Below are positions 27,242-37,495 of a stretch of 64,000 nucleotides of DNA, piece by piece. The DNA is from CAWATG01 sp963785035. GTDB taxonomy: Bacteria; Actinomycetota; Acidimicrobiia; IMCC26256; CAWATG01. Both the position numbers and the translations under genes were made by a program. The DNA lies in NCBI GenBank assembly GCA_963785035.1, contig CAWATG010000005.1:186001-250000 (forward strand). The letters run 5' to 3'. The notes under the pieces were generated by a model that saw only the letters and a program-made list of their open reading frames with translations, made no database searches and was not told the DNA's origin. Every line of letters begins with the position of its first letter. The first letter of the stretch is position 1.

Positions 27242-28186
27242 TTGCGTTGCATCGTGACAGGAGGAGCGGGATTCATCGGCTCCCACCTCACGGACGCACT
27301 ACTCGCCGCGGGCCATGAGGTACGCGTCCTTGACAACCTCAGCACCGGGATAGCGGCGAACCTCGCCGAAGCCGCTCAGTCGGACTCACTTCGAGTTCGT
27401 AAATGCGATCTCTTTACCGAACGCAGAACAGCTCGGGGACCTGTTCGACGGCTTTGACACCGTCTTCCATCTGGCGGCCAATGCCGATGTTCGATTCGGT
27501 TGGGACCACCCGCGCCGCGACCTGGAACAGAACATCACCGTGACCCTCAACGTGCTCGATGCAATGCAAGACGCGCGGTGTGCGCCGGCTGCTGTTCTCT
27601 TCGACCGGATCGGTTTACGGTGAAGCGAAGACGATTCCGACCCCAGAGTCGTGTCCATTTCCACCACAAACTTCGCTCTATGGCGCGTCCAAAGTTGCGG
27701 GCGAGGGTTATATCTCTGCATTTGCAGAACACGGCGACATCGACGCAACGGTGTTCCGGTTTGTTTCCATCATGGGTCCGCGATACTCACATGGGCACGT
27801 CATCGACTTCGTCCATCGACTGCAAGACTGATCCATCCATTCTCACCGTGCTCGGCGACGGGACGCAGCGCAAGAGTTACCTGGACGTGACCGACTGTGT
27901 TGCCGCGATGCTGTCGCGCCTCGAGTGTGCACCGGGTTTCGAGGTCTTCAACCTCGGGGTCGACGATTACTGCACGGTGACCGAATCGGCGACCTGGATT
28001 TGCGAACGGATGGGCCTCGAACCTGAGGTCCGTTACGCCGGTGGTGACCGGGGTTGGATCGGCGATAACCCATTCATCTACCTCGATACCACTGCCATTC
28101 GATCGACCGGATGGGAGCCGAAATACTCGATCCGCGAAGCAGTCACACGCACCGTTGACTACCTGATCAAAAGGGACCCCGTTTGA
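27242..28186 (+). CDS. NAD-dependent nucleotide-sugar epimerase/dehydratase, split by three frameshifts
   Basis: An extended SDR of the UDP-glucose 4-epimerase (GalE-like) group, acting on nucleotide sugars in the cytosol. The TTG start is fixed by AGGAGGA eight bases upstream and gives LRCIVTGGAGFIGSHLTDAL, the NAD-binding loop. Later come FHLAANADVRFGW, SSTGSVYGEA, the catalytic YGASK, VIDFVHRL, GDGTQRKSYLDVTD and a C-terminal GGDRGWIGDNP. The pieces are in three frames, with breaks near 27392, 27563 and 27828; together they give a protein of normal length (~315). All catalytic residues survive, so indel errors are likely. The exact substrate cannot be inferred. Confidence 0.85.
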
Positions 28187-28195
28187 CAACCGCCA

Positions 28196-28220
28196 CCTTC
28201 ACGCTCCACCAAAGTGAAGG
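28196..28220. terminator. Hairpin between convergent epimerase genes
   Basis: CCTTCAC (28196-28202) pairs with GTGAAGG (28214-28220) across 11 bases, ten bases past the stop of the plus-strand epimerase and 98 bases before the stop of the minus-strand epimerase. There is no clear T-run, so intrinsic termination is only a candidate function. Confidence 0.35.
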
Positions 28221-28318
28221 GGACCGACCGAAAACCTTCTTTAACGACGATGCGCAAGATTGCACGCACGACCGGCGAAAGACATGAAGGAACAAGCCCG
28301 CGCCCTTCGCTGATGCTC

Positions 28319-29321
28319 TTACTCGAACAGGCGGTCGGCGTCTTCGTCCATTGCCTCGAGCGCAGCGGTCATAGCTTGCGCACAATTCCTCTGACATTCC
28401 CAGCCAATTGATCGAACACGGTCGGTATTAAGCCGGACTACTGGAACATCGCCCTTCCATCCACGGTCGCCTCCTGTGTACTCGTACTTCGTGTGATCGG
28501 AATTGCTGTCAGCAACACCGACGGCCAAATCAGCGATCTCGCGCACGGTGATGTAGTCGCCAGTCGCTACGTTGAAGACATTGAACGGTTGATGCATGCC
28601 TTGGTGCGCCAGCAAAACCGCATTGATCACGTCTTGGACGTGGATGTACGACTTGCTCTGCGTGCCGTCGCCGAGAATCTCGAGGCGTGTTGGATCCTTG
28701 CGGAGCCGTCGGAGAAAGTCGAAACCCACACCATGGGTCTGGCGAGGTCCTACGACGTTCCCGAACCGGAACGCCAGACCGTGGAAGTCAAAGAGTGCGG
28801 CGTACGACGCAATCAACACTTCGCCTGCGAGCTTGCTCGCGCCATAGGTCGAGATCGGGATGAGGGGTCCGTAGTCTTCGTGTGCTTCGATCTCACCGAG
28901 TTCACCATAAATGCCACTTCCCGACGCGTAGAGAATTTCGCGCGTGTTCGTGCGGCGCATTGCCTCGACAACGTTGTTGGTGAGCAAGGTTCCCAACTCA
29001 AAGTCGATCATTGGGTCCGTGATCGCGCGAGCGATGTCAGGGTTCGACGCAAGATGGATGACCACCTCGTGACCGTGCATCGCTTCGCACAACCGGTCCA
29101 GGTCACGGACGTCGGCGTGGACAACCTCGAAGCGGGCATCTGCTCGCGTGTTGCTCAAGGTGCCAACGTCGCCCTGACATGAAGTTGTCGTACACGGTGA
29201 CCTTGGGTGTAGAGGCCTCACCGAGTAGCCGATCAACGAAATGCCCGCCGATGAAGCCTGCGCCCCCAACGACGAAGTATCGCTTCGGAGCGGGTTTCAC
29301 AATTCCATTGGCGCCGATCAC
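28319..29321 (-). CDS. NAD-dependent nucleotide-sugar epimerase/dehydratase, one frameshift
   Basis: A second extended SDR, related to the one at 27242 and encoded tail to tail with it. The GTG start at 29321 follows GGAGGTGA and overlaps the stop of the upstream oxidoreductase (GTGA). The N-terminus has YFVVGGAGFIGGHFVDRLL and TVYDNFMSG. An indel near 29180 shifts the reading to DARFEVVHADVRDLD, after which come VIHLASNPDIA, ASGSGIYGELGE, catalytic YGASK, FRFGNVVGPRQTHG, GDGTQSKSYIHVQD and GGDRGWKGDVP. About 333 residues. Likely makes or modifies a precursor for the glycan locus. Confidence 0.86.
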
Positions 29322-30352
29322 GTCATCACCTCCGCCGGCCGTACCGCTGCAATACCAGAAGCAGTACGACACGCTTCGACAAGCCGGATGGCCGCCAATG
29401 CTTCATCCGGTGTTCCGACCGACGTTGAGGTCTCAGTGGGCCCGCAGAGCAAAGCCGCGAGTTCCCGCTCGAAAACACCGTCGCCATCTGTCTGACAACG
29501 AAGCTCTTCCGACTCCGATTGGGTCGAAGCGCCGCGCCAGCCCCACCGCTTACCCCGACGATACGACTGCACTCCATACGAGCGGCCACGCCCTTCGACC
29601 ACACCGTAGCCAGCTGTACCACGGAGCTCCATCCTAAACGTGCTCTTCCAACGCACAACCGATAACTGCACGTTCGCAATCGGCAGGACAGGCCCGGCAA
29701 ACAGGAGATGCGCCTCTTCCTCGATACCGGTGTTCCAAAATCCCGACCAGGTTCGCGCACCCACAACCTCGACCTCCGGCCCAGCAATCTGGAGCAGCAG
29801 ATCGAGAACATGTATTCCGGGGTCGATCAAACACCCACCTCCAGCGCGAACGGGATCGAGTTTCCAGGAACGCTCATCCCCCGGGCTCCCACCGTGGCCA
29901 AGCACGACGTCGAGTGATATGAGTTCACCGAAATTCCCGGCACGTACGTCCGCGAGCAGCGCTTCCACGCCATCGAAGAAGCGGTAGTTGAGACCGACAC
30001 GCAACTGCCCCGGACGTTGCGCTGCTGCCATCAGCGCTAGCGCTTCACCCGCGTCTCTCCCCATAGGCTTTTCGATCAACACCGCAACGCCCGCGGCCAG
30101 CAACGATCGAGCAACATCGGGCGCCACGTCATGCGGTGTGGCCACGACGACCCAGTCTGGCGACATTGCAGCAAGCTCGTCGACCCCGGACACGATCGGA
30201 ACATCGCCTGCGGGCGCCGGGTCGCTTTCCAGGCTGGGATCGACGACACCAACGACCTCTACGAGTTCGCCACGCGCCTTGAGTGAAACCAGTGCAGCCA
30301 GCCTCTGCCGACCAATCAACCCGAGGCCTACTACACCGACACGAACTACCAC
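29318..30352 (-). CDS. Gfo/Idh/MocA family sugar oxidoreductase
   Basis: A 344-residue NAD(P)-dependent oxidoreductase acting on sugars or sugar nucleotides. The start is GTG 30352, with GGGAG a few bases upstream, giving VVVRVGVVGLGLIGRQRLAAL (Rossmann loop). LIEKPMGRDAGEA provides the conserved E-K-P, and GLNYRFF, LGHGGSPGDERSW and GGGCLIDPGIHVLDLLL (the catalytic His motif) follow. It is the first gene of a two-gene unit with the downstream epimerase, joined by a GTGA overlap. It may set a keto group before or after epimerisation. Confidence 0.88.
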   Translation of the reverse strand: MVVRVGVVGLGLIGRQRLAALVSLKARGELVEVVGVVDPSLESDPAPAGDVPIVSGVDELAAMSPDWVVVATPHDVAPDVARSLLAAGVAVLIEKPMGRDAGEALALMAAAQRPGQLRVGLNYRFFDGVEALLADVRAGNFGELISLDVVLGHGGSPGDERSWKLDPVRAGGGCLIDPGIHVLDLLLQIAGPEVEVVGARTWSGFWNTGIEEEAHLLFAGPVLPIANVQLSVVRWKSTFRMELRGTAGYGVVEGRGRSYGVQSYRRGKRWGWRGASTQSESEELRCQTDGDGVFERELAALLCGPTETSTSVGTPDEALAAIRLVEACRTASGIAAVRPAEVMT

Positions 30353-30477
30353 ATGTTCTCCCGTTCGTCCTACCGTGAACACCCGAGCGCAATCCGCTGC
30401 TCGGTAACCTACCGCTACCGAGCGGTCAGCCATCTCTCCGATCGGGATAGTCAGCGAGCGGAGGCTCCCGAAACCCG

Positions 30478-31752
30478 ATGTCCAGCATCAGCACTTCCGA
30501 ACCCGTGAACATCGAGTTGCTCCTTCCCCCCGATGACGAACCGAGCCCCGAGGTCTCGATCCTCGTCCCGGCGATGAACGAAGAGCTGACGGTCGGCGAG
30601 TTCGTCGACTGGTGTCGGGAAGGACTCGCCGCAGCTGGCGTCGCAGGCGAAGTCCTGATCGTCGACAGCTCGCACGATGCCACACCGAACATTGCTCTCG
30701 AACACGGTGCCAGGGTCCTTCGGGTTCCCCGTCGGGGACTTGGACATGCATACCGCGATGCCATCCCTTTCGTGCGGGGAAAATACGTCATCATGGGAGA
30801 CGCGGATTGCACCTACGACTTTCGTGAGCTTCGCGCATTTCTCGATGCACTCCGTGCCGGCAACGACTTTGTCATGGGGTCGCGTTTCAAGGGGACGATC
30901 GAAGCAGGGTCGATGCCGTGGCATCACCGCTACCTTGGCACCCCAGTTACGACGACCATGCTCAATGTGCTCTTTCGCACACACTTTTCGGACATCCACT
31001 GCGGGATGCGCGCCGCAACACTCGAAGCCCTCATCGCCATTGATTTGCGCGCGGATGGATGGGAGTACGCGTCCGAGATGATCCTCAAGGCGTTACACCT
31101 CAAACTCCGAGTCACCGAAGTTCCGATCCGGTTCTACAAGGACCGCAATGGCCGAATCAGCAATGTCAAACGCGCCGGCCCCCTCACTTCATGGAAGGCC
31201 GGATGGGACACGCTGCGCGTCATGTTCGTCAACGGAGCCGACTTTTTCCTCTTCGGACCCGGCCTCGCGCTCGCGCTGGTCGGCACTCTAGGGACTGCGC
31301 TCCTCGCGGCCGGACCGCGGGATATCGGCCCGCTGACCCTGACCCTTCATGCTGAGTCAATGTTCGTGACGACCGCGGTAATCGGGCTTTTCAGCCTTTT
31401 CATGGGCGTCGTGGCTCGCTGCATCTACGACCCTACCGAACACGCCGCCCAGCAATGGCAGCACCGACTCGCTTACAACCGCGTTGCTTGCATAAGCGGG
31501 ATGCTCAGTCTCAGCGGACTCGGAATCGAAATCGCGTTTTTGGCGTCATACATTCAGCATGACTATTCGGTGAATCAGTCGATGCGCTCAATCTCGCATT
31601 TGGCCATCGCCGGACTGTTGCTTCTTGCTGCGGGCGTCATCGTGTTCGTCTGTACGCTCGTCGTCCACGCTCTTGCTCAGCTCAGGACGAATTCCGCATC
31701 TCATTCCGCACCAACGTCCAAAGACTTCCTGATCGCACCCGGGACCGAATAA
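30478..31752 (+). CDS. GT2 glycosyltransferase, dolichol-phosphate-mannose-synthase type with C-terminal membrane helices
   Basis: A 424-residue membrane-anchored enzyme likely charging a polyprenyl phosphate with a sugar. The catalytic domain has VSILVPAMNEELTVGEFV, the nucleotide site around GDADCTYDF (D-x-D), FVMGSRFKGTIEAGSMPWHHR and GMRAATLEAL. Four hydrophobic helices follow (~250-405). Start at ATG 30478; GGAGG lies about 12 bases upstream. The stop shares one base with the ATG of the next gene (TAATG). It leads a four-gene plus-strand unit ending in gmhA. The charged lipid may feed the GT-C enzyme two genes downstream. Confidence 0.9.
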   Translation: MSSISTSEPVNIELLLPPDDEPSPEVSILVPAMNEELTVGEFVDWCREGLAAAGVAGEVLIVDSSHDATPNIALEHGARVLRVPRRGLGHAYRDAIPFVRGKYVIMGDADCTYDFRELRAFLDALRAGNDFVMGSRFKGTIEAGSMPWHHRYLGTPVTTTMLNVLFRTHFSDIHCGMRAATLEALIAIDLRADGWEYASEMILKALHLKLRVTEVPIRFYKDRNGRISNVKRAGPLTSWKAGWDTLRVMFVNGADFFLFGPGLALALVGTLGTALLAAGPRDIGPLTLTLHAESMFVTTAVIGLFSLFMGVVARCIYDPTEHAAQQWQHRLAYNRVACISGMLSLSGLGIEIAFLASYIQHDYSVNQSMRSISHLAIAGLLLLAAGVIVFVCTLVVHALAQLRTNSASHSAPTSKDFLIAPGTE

Positions 31753-32894
31753 TGCCCCGTGTGGAGTGGGTCGACAACAGCGACAGCGTCACATGCCACC
31801 TGGATGGCCGAACGTACTTCACTGATACCTCGGAGCACTTCACCAATGCCGTCCTTCGCCTCCTAGGACTCGACGACGAATCCGGTCGGGACTGGGTCGG
31901 CGCGGTAGCGCTCGCTGCGGAGAAGCGCTTCGGGCATCCGCTCTGGCGAGTTCCACTCGATGAGGCACTTGAGCTGCTGGCTCGGGTGTCTGCTGGGCAG
32001 AGTCCGACCGCCCAGCTCTCGACCAACGTCACCGCCGCACCGGGACCAACGTGGACTGCGCTTCCGGACACGACATGGGCCGCGTCGATCGGGGATGACC
32101 AACGCTTCGCGATGATCGGATCCGCAACCGGCGCACACGCCTGGCTCGTCGACGCCCACACGCTCGAGCCAACGGGCATCGACACCGACTTCTATGAGGA
32201 GGACTACTTCGAGGGCGGCGAAACCGAGGTCGGCTACGGGCACTATCTTGAGCAATCCGCATGGCGCCTCGAGAAAGGCGCCCGGCAGGTTCGCCAGGTC
32301 GAAGGCCTGGCTTGGTACCTCGGGCGACCATTCGACACCGACGCGCGATTCCTCGACATCGGGTCCGGCTATGGGTTCTTTCGAAAAGCCCTGAGTCAAC
32401 GCTACCCGGCCCACGCCGGCGTTGAGATCAGCAAGCACGCGTCGACAATCGCCGAGGCGCTCTTCGGATTCGAGTCGTTTGTAGGGACCCTCGAAGACTT
32501 CGCGAGAACCAAGGGCCCCGATAGCGGCAGCTTCGACGCTCTGACGATGTGGGATTGCCTGGAACATGTCGTTGACCCTGAGCATCTTCTCGCAACGGCG
32601 CGCAGCCTCTTGAAACCCGGAGGGCTCGTCTTCGTACGCACACCCAACCTTCTCGCTGCCGAACGCGAGGTCTTTGGAACGCACTACCACTCGTTCAAAC
32701 GAGAACACCTGCACATGTTCTCGGCAGCGTCGTTCGCTTCATGCGCAACTGCAGCGGGCCTGGAACCGCTCCTTGCCCTGACCGATTCTCATCTTCTTCA
32801 GGGCTTTCTCGGCGCACATCTGAAGACTCTGGCTATCTCCCAGCGTGGCTCCGACCTCCTCGCTGTCGCACAACGATCACCGCAGCTCGCATGA
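31752..32894 (+). CDS. SAM-dependent methyltransferase with an N-terminal extension
   Basis: A 380-residue protein. The first ~155 residues form a distinct N-terminal region (begins MPRVEWVDNSD; includes TYFTDTSEHFTNAVLRLLG) of unknown function. The C-terminal part is a class I methyltransferase: YEEDYFEGGETEVGYG, FLDIGSGYGFFRKAL (SAM loop), LTMWDCLEHVVDPEHLL, GGLVFVRTPN and HYHSFKREHLHMFS. The latter features resemble methyltransferases of polysaccharide clusters. Its start and stop overlap both neighbours (TAATG, ATGA), so it is co-translated with the two membrane glycosyltransferases. Confidence 0.87.
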   Translation: MPRVEWVDNSDSVTCHLDGRTYFTDTSEHFTNAVLRLLGLDDESGRDWVGAVALAAEKRFGHPLWRVPLDEALELLARVSAGQSPTAQLSTNVTAAPGPTWTALPDTTWAASIGDDQRFAMIGSATGAHAWLVDAHTLEPTGIDTDFYEEDYFEGGETEVGYGHYLEQSAWRLEKGARQVRQVEGLAWYLGRPFDTDARFLDIGSGYGFFRKALSQRYPAHAGVEISKHASTIAEALFGFESFVGTLEDFARTKGPDSGSFDALTMWDCLEHVVDPEHLLATARSLLKPGGLVFVRTPNLLAAEREVFGTHYHSFKREHLHMFSAASFASCATAAGLEPLLALTDSHLLQGFLGAHLKTLAISQRGSDLLAVAQRSPQLA

Positions 32895-34975
32895 AGAACC
32901 GACTCTTGGCTCTTGACCGGCGTTTCGTCACGGCCGCCGTGCTCGGATCCTTGATCTCGCTTCTTGCATTTGCTGCACTTGTCACCGCTGGCACATTCAA
33001 TCTGAAGGGCCCTACAAATGCGACTGGTGGCGCGACCGCCGCCTTTTACGACGCACAGGCCAAGGCCCTGCTACACGGCGATTGGAACGTGCCACCGGAA
33101 TCCATTAGTGGCGACGCATTTGTAGTTGCCAATAAGAGCTACGGCTATTTCGGCCCAACACCGGCGCTGTTACGAATGCCTATTCTGTTCTTAGCGCCCC
33201 GCGCTGAGGGCCACACCAACGCCATCGCATTTCTTTCCGCGACCACCGTGATCTTGGTGTTCACTAGTCGGCTCGTGTCAATACTGCGCCGCCGAGCGCT
33301 TGGGGAACGGGAATGGACACGAACCGAGGCATGGTACCTCGGCGGTTTCCTTGCTTTCCTCGTGCCGGCTACGACCCTCATGTTTCTCGCTTCGTTTTCC
33401 TTCGTCTATCACGAAGCAATAATCTGGGGCCTCGCCTTTGCACTTTCGACCTTCTATTACACCGTTCGCTACCTAGAAAACCCTTCTTGGAAACTTGGCA
33501 GTCGGGCTATTGTCACCGCATCGCTCGCACTACTCACCCGGCCTTCAACTGGCTTGTCTGCGCTGGCTACGGTGGGTATACCTATCGCAATACTGCTTTT
33601 TACCTCGATCCATCCCCGGATAGCAAGACTCAACTTGTCGACCCATTTGCGGCAGACATTGGGCTTGAGAGGGCCTGAGATTAGCCGTAGAACCGGTCTC
33701 GCTCTTGCCGGATTACTTTTCGTGCCGGTCCTCCTATCCGCAGCCATAAACCTGGCAAAGTTTGGAAACCTAACTTCTGTCCCCTACACAAAACATCAAG
33801 CAATTTCAGCCGACCCCGCTAGACTCGCTCGACTGAACCACAACGGGGGTCTGCTCAACCCAAGGTTCATCCCAACGACCACACTGCAATACTTCAGGCC
33901 CGACGCTCTTCGTTTCGGGACAACGCCCCCCTGGATCAGCGTTCGATTTGGTGCATGGAGCAAGCTCGCGGCCGGGTCTCACCACTACGATGGCATCGAA
34001 AATCACACAAGCATCCCGGCAACCATGCCCGCCCTAACGGCGCTCGCTCTTCTCGGCACGTTCGAAGTCTTTCGACGTCAACGGAGGAGTCGACGACCAA
34101 CCCATATACGAATACTTCGAACACCTATTCTGGGCGCAGCCACTGGCACGCTTGTGACGCTGTCAGCCGCCGGAATTACGCATCGATATCTCGCCGACTT
34201 TCTCGTCGTTCTCATTCCTCTTAGCGCGGTCGGGCTCGTGCGTGTTATGAGCTGGAACCCCTCGAGGGGGCCACTGCAGGCAGTGGGCATCATCACACTC
34301 GTCGTCGCCGCTCTTTTCGGAACAGCATCAAACGTTGCCATCGCTGTCGACTACCAAAATACCTTCAGCGCAGCTCCGCCGGCTGCCCGAATTCGATACG
34401 CACAACTCATCAACAACCTTGACCATGTGTTCGACACGGCGAGACCTACCGTGTACCGAAACCCTCGCGGCACACCGCCGGTTGGAGCGAGGGCTGGGTC
34501 GCTCTGGCTCCCGGCCGGCTGCGGCCAACTGCTGTGGTCCGATGGGACACGTTGGCTCCCGTTGTCGAGCGCCTCGCCTCCCGGCGCCTTCGAGTTCGAC
34601 GCAACATTCGAACCGGCTCCTGTCGGTGTCGTCGAGCCAATCCTGGTTCACGGATCACAAGGCGCGGCCGATCTACTGAACGTGCGCCACGTCGACGACG
34701 GGTCGATTGTGTTCTTCTTCGACCACTGGGGAGCCCTTCCGATCGATGGAATCCCAGTTGCCGTCGACTTCGAGGTCCCGCACCGCGTCGTCGTCGAATT
34801 CAATCCGCAGAGCGGTCGCGTTGTCGTCATATTCGACGGAATTGAGGTGCTCAATACCCCGGCTGCCTTCTACCCCGGTAACGCTGAGGTTGTGGTGGGG
34901 CGCAATAATGTCGGCGCAAGCGCGCTGCCACGTTTCAAAGGACGGCTACGCCCGGCCACGGCTTGCTCACCGTAA
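32891..34975 (+). CDS. Large GT-C-like membrane protein with C-terminal lectin-like domain
   Basis: A 694-residue protein whose ATG overlaps the previous stop (ATGA). Around ten membrane helices occupy residues 15-500. The first outer loop is long and contains GGATAAFYDAQAKALLHG and YGYFGPTPALLRMP, the layout of GT-C enzymes that take polyprenyl-phosphate sugars. The last ~180 residues form a beta-rich soluble domain (FEFDATFEPAPVGVVEP, VFFFDHWGALP, VVVIFDGIEVLN) resembling a laminin-G/concanavalin-type carbohydrate-binding fold. Parts of this gene (about 33.0-34.3 kb) are clearly less GC-rich than the housekeeping genes, a possible sign of transfer. Donor and acceptor unknown. Confidence 0.75.
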   Translation: MKNRLLALDRRFVTAAVLGSLISLLAFAALVTAGTFNLKGPTNATGGATAAFYDAQAKALLHGDWNVPPESISGDAFVVANKSYGYFGPTPALLRMPILFLAPRAEGHTNAIAFLSATTVILVFTSRLVSILRRRALGEREWTRTEAWYLGGFLAFLVPATTLMFLASFSFVYHEAIIWGLAFALSTFYYTVRYLENPSWKLGSRAIVTASLALLTRPSTGLSALATVGIPIAILLFTSIHPRIARLNLSTHLRQTLGLRGPEISRRTGLALAGLLFVPVLLSAAINLAKFGNLTSVPYTKHQAISADPARLARLNHNGGLLNPRFIPTTTLQYFRPDALRFGTTPPWISVRFGAWSKLAAGSHHYDGIENHTSIPATMPALTALALLGTFEVFRRQRRSRRPTHIRILRTPILGAATGTLVTLSAAGITHRYLADFLVVLIPLSAVGLVRVMSWNPSRGPLQAVGIITLVVAALFGTASNVAIAVDYQNTFSAAPPAARIRYAQLINNLDHVFDTARPTVYRNPRGTPPVGARAGSLWLPAGCGQLLWSDGTRWLPLSSASPPGAFEFDATFEPAPVGVVEPILVHGSQGAADLLNVRHVDDGSIVFFFDHWGALPIDGIPVAVDFEVPHRVVVEFNPQSGRVVVIFDGIEVLNTPAAFYPGNAEVVVGRNNVGASALPRFKGRLRPATACSP

Positions 34976-35080
34976 GCGCCTGAGACACACCGTCGAACAT
35001 CTGCCGACTAGCCTGCGACCATCACCAGTAGCTTCCTGGATACGTCGCCGCGCCCGAGTAACCCGCCAAGGAGCCCCTAG

Positions 35081-35698
35081 ATGGATGTGTTTGCACGACA
35101 ATTCCTCAACGACACCGTCGACATCCTCCACCAAGTGTCCGTTGCCGACATTGAAGCCGTTGCCGCAGAACTTGCCGCAACGCGTAGCCGTGGCGGGAGG
35201 CTTTCTTCGTCGGCTCCGGCGGAGGAGCGGGTCACGCGTCACACGCTGCATGCGACTTCCGAAAGCTCGCGCAGATCGAGTCGTACTGTGTCAGCGACAA
35301 TGTGTCAGAGCTCACGGCCCGGATCAATGACGAAGGTTGGGACACCTCGTATTCGGAATGGTTACGAACGTCGCGTTTAGAAGCTGCCGACTGCCTCTTC
35401 GTCTTCTCGGTTGGCGGCGGCGATGTGACCCGCAACGTCAGTACAAACCTTGTGAACGCCATGCTGCTCGCTCAGAGAAGTCGACGCATCCATCGTCGGT
35501 ATAGCCGGACGTGATGGCGGCACGCTCCGCGAGCTCGCGACAGCATCGATCGTGATCCCAACTGCCGACCCGAAAACCGTTACCCCACAAACCGAGGGTT
35601 TGCAGGCACTCATGTGGCACCTCATTGTCTCGCATCCGTCACTCGCGGCAGCGACCGCGAAGTGGGAATCCCTCAATGAAGCCATCATTACTCTCTAG
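35081..35698 (+). CDS. gmhA: Sedoheptulose-7-phosphate isomerase (SIS domain), split by two frameshifts
   Basis: Converts sedoheptulose 7-phosphate to D-glycero-D-manno-heptose 7-phosphate, the entry step of heptose nucleotide synthesis. ATG 35081 has AAGGAG eight bases upstream. Frame 1 gives MDVFARQFLNDTVDILHQVS...AAELAATRSRGGRL. A second frame continues FFVGSGGGAGHASHAACDFR, then INDEGWDTSYSEWL, then LFVFSVGGGDVTRNVSTNLVNAM. A third gives VDASIVGIAGRDGGTL and ends near 35698. Breaks near 35205 and 35485. The Gly/Ser sugar-phosphate loops of the SIS fold are recognisable. Identity is strengthened by hddA, hddC and gmhB nearby. Confidence 0.85.
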
Positions 35699-35713
35699 CA
35701 ATTTGGCCGCGGT

Positions 35714-36512
35714 TTAGTTCCAATCACCGTCGGTCACAAGGTTCTGCAGGTTCCCCGCGTCCGCCTGGCTGATAAGTCGCTGCCAGAAGTCGCTGTTCCG
35801 GACAAAACCATCCGTTTCCCGCCACGCGTCCTCATTACCAATATCTCGAAATCGTTCGCCAACAACGAACGCTCCGAGGCGCTGTTTTTCGATCAACGCC
35901 TCGACCACCACACTGAGATCAAAGCCGTTCCGCCCGGCAACGACCGTTTCGAACGCCGTTCGCCGAAACCACAACATCCCGTAGTCGATAAACCGATGCG
36001 GTGCGCGGTGGGGCGCCCTTTTCATACCTTGTAACGAGGTCACTATCGACATCGACATTGCTGGTTTCCCATCGGTCTTCGTTACACAAGACTGCCATGA
36101 CGCCATCGATATCTCGCTGTCTCGCCCACGACTGAATCTCAGCGAGTGGGACGTCGAGCAGCGTATCGCCGTACGTCACCCAAAAGGATCTATCAACCCG
36201 CGGGAGCGCTGCTGCCAGCGCCCCACCGGTGCCCAGGAGCTCTGCTCCATCGACAACGAACTCGACCCGAAGGTTGAAACGCGAGCCATCACCAACATGA
36301 GCCCGCAGCTGATCGGCGCCATGGCCGACCAGCATCAGCACGTGTCGGACACCCTGACTGCGAAGTTGTAAGAGCTTGAGGTCTATAAACGGCCGTCCAC
36401 CGACTGGAAGGAGCGCCTTCGGCTGGCCCGCACCTGTGAGATGCGCCACGCGTGTCCCCATGCCGCCGGCGAGAACGAACACCGGGTCGATCTGCACTTG
36501 GGCGCCCGCCAC
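35714..36512 (-). CDS. hddC: D-glycero-D-manno-heptose 1-phosphate guanylyltransferase, one frameshift
   Basis: A nucleotidyltransferase that would join the heptose 1-phosphate to GTP. The start is a GTG at or shortly after 36512, followed by VFVLAGGMGTRVAHLTG (the G-G-x-G-T-R nucleotide loop), PKALLPVGGRPFIDLKL, LLGTGGALAAALP and FWVTYGDTLLDVP. Near 36008-36020, in a run of G and T bases, the frame changes and the protein continues APHRFIDYGMLWFRR...RFRDIGNEDAWRET. About 265 residues, slightly above the usual ~230. It directly follows hddA (two bases apart) on the minus strand. GTP rather than ATP specificity is inferred from pathway context. Confidence 0.82.
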
Positions 36513-36514
36513 CG

Positions 36515-37495
36515 CTACGACACAACCGTCGTTGCGCCCTCGAAATCGAAACCGAATCGCACCTCCTCGAGGCCAAGGTCGGCCATTGCAATGCGCAGAT
36601 CTGTTTTCGCCTCGGCGAAGAACAGGAGAAACCCGCCCCCGCCCGCCCCCACGAGCTTGCCTCCAGCAGCCCCAGCGTCAATGCCAGCCCGGATCCACCG
36701 ATCCACTTGCTGATGAATTGGGCCCGGTGCCCGCTCGAACTTCAGCTCCCACTGGCGGGTCATCAGCCACGCGAAGCGTTCAAGATCACCATCCGTGAGA
36801 GCCTCAAAGCTTTCACGCCCGATCTGCTTGACTGCGTCAAGATTCTTCTGGACATCAGAGCTTGGCGTACCGGCTCCCAGGTCAAGGGCCGTAAGTTCCT
36901 CAGATGCCGACCTTCGAAGACCGGTGTAGAAAAGAACCAGGCCCTCCTCGAAGCGCAGTTGCGCTTCATACGGCATGACAACCGGTGTAACCTTTACCGA
37001 ATCGTCGCTGCCGAACTCGAACGCCGTGACTCCCCCAATCGCAGCAATGAACTGATCCTGTTTTCCGACTGGCTCGCCGAGCCGGTCAATCTCAATGTGA
37101 CAAGCGAGCTCAGCAATCTCAATACTCGAACAGACTTGTCGCTGATAGGCCCTCAGCGCTTTGAGAAGACCAACGGCGAAAGCCCCCGACGAGCCCAGGC
37201 CTGTTCCCGCTGGAATGTCGGCCATTGACGTTATTTCGACGCCCGCATCGACTCCTTCTACGAGAAGGGCCTCACGGATGATGGGATGCTCGATCTCGCG
37301 GGGATCTCGCACTCGTTCGATGCTCGAGTATTTCAGGAGCACTTCGTCGCCGAAGTTGCGGTGCACAGCGATATACACGTACTTCGTTATCGCCGCTGCA
37401 ACCAAGAAACCTCCGCCCGCCTGGCGATAGTACGCCGGAAGATCGGTCCCCCCGCCGCCCAGCGAGATCCGCAATGGCGTTCTCGTGATGATCAC
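36515..37495 (-). CDS. hddA: D-glycero-alpha-D-manno-heptose 7-phosphate kinase (GHMP kinase)
   Basis: Phosphorylates C1 of heptose 7-phosphate to the 1,7-bisphosphate. GTG 37495 overlaps the previous stop (GTGA). The 326-residue protein is complete: RTPLRISLGGGGTDLPAYY (substrate loop), PAGTGLGSSGAFAVGLL (GHMP ATP loop), GKQDQFIAAIGG and the C-terminal GAGGGGFLLFF. HddA-type kinases are 320-340 residues. It is one of the few intact genes in this part of the window and anchors the heptose assignment. Confidence 0.92.
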   Translation of the reverse strand: MIITRTPLRISLGGGGTDLPAYYRQAGGGFLVAAAITKYVYIAVHRNFGDEVLLKYSSIERVRDPREIEHPIIREALLVEGVDAGVEITSMADIPAGTGLGSSGAFAVGLLKALRAYQRQVCSSIEIAELACHIEIDRLGEPVGKQDQFIAAIGGVTAFEFGSDDSVKVTPVVMPYEAQLRFEEGLVLFYTGLRRSASEELTALDLGAGTPSSDVQKNLDAVKQIGRESFEALTDGDLERFAWLMTRQWELKFERAPGPIHQQVDRWIRAGIDAGAAGGKLVGAGGGGFLLFFAEAKTDLRIAMADLGLEEVRFGFDFEGATTVVS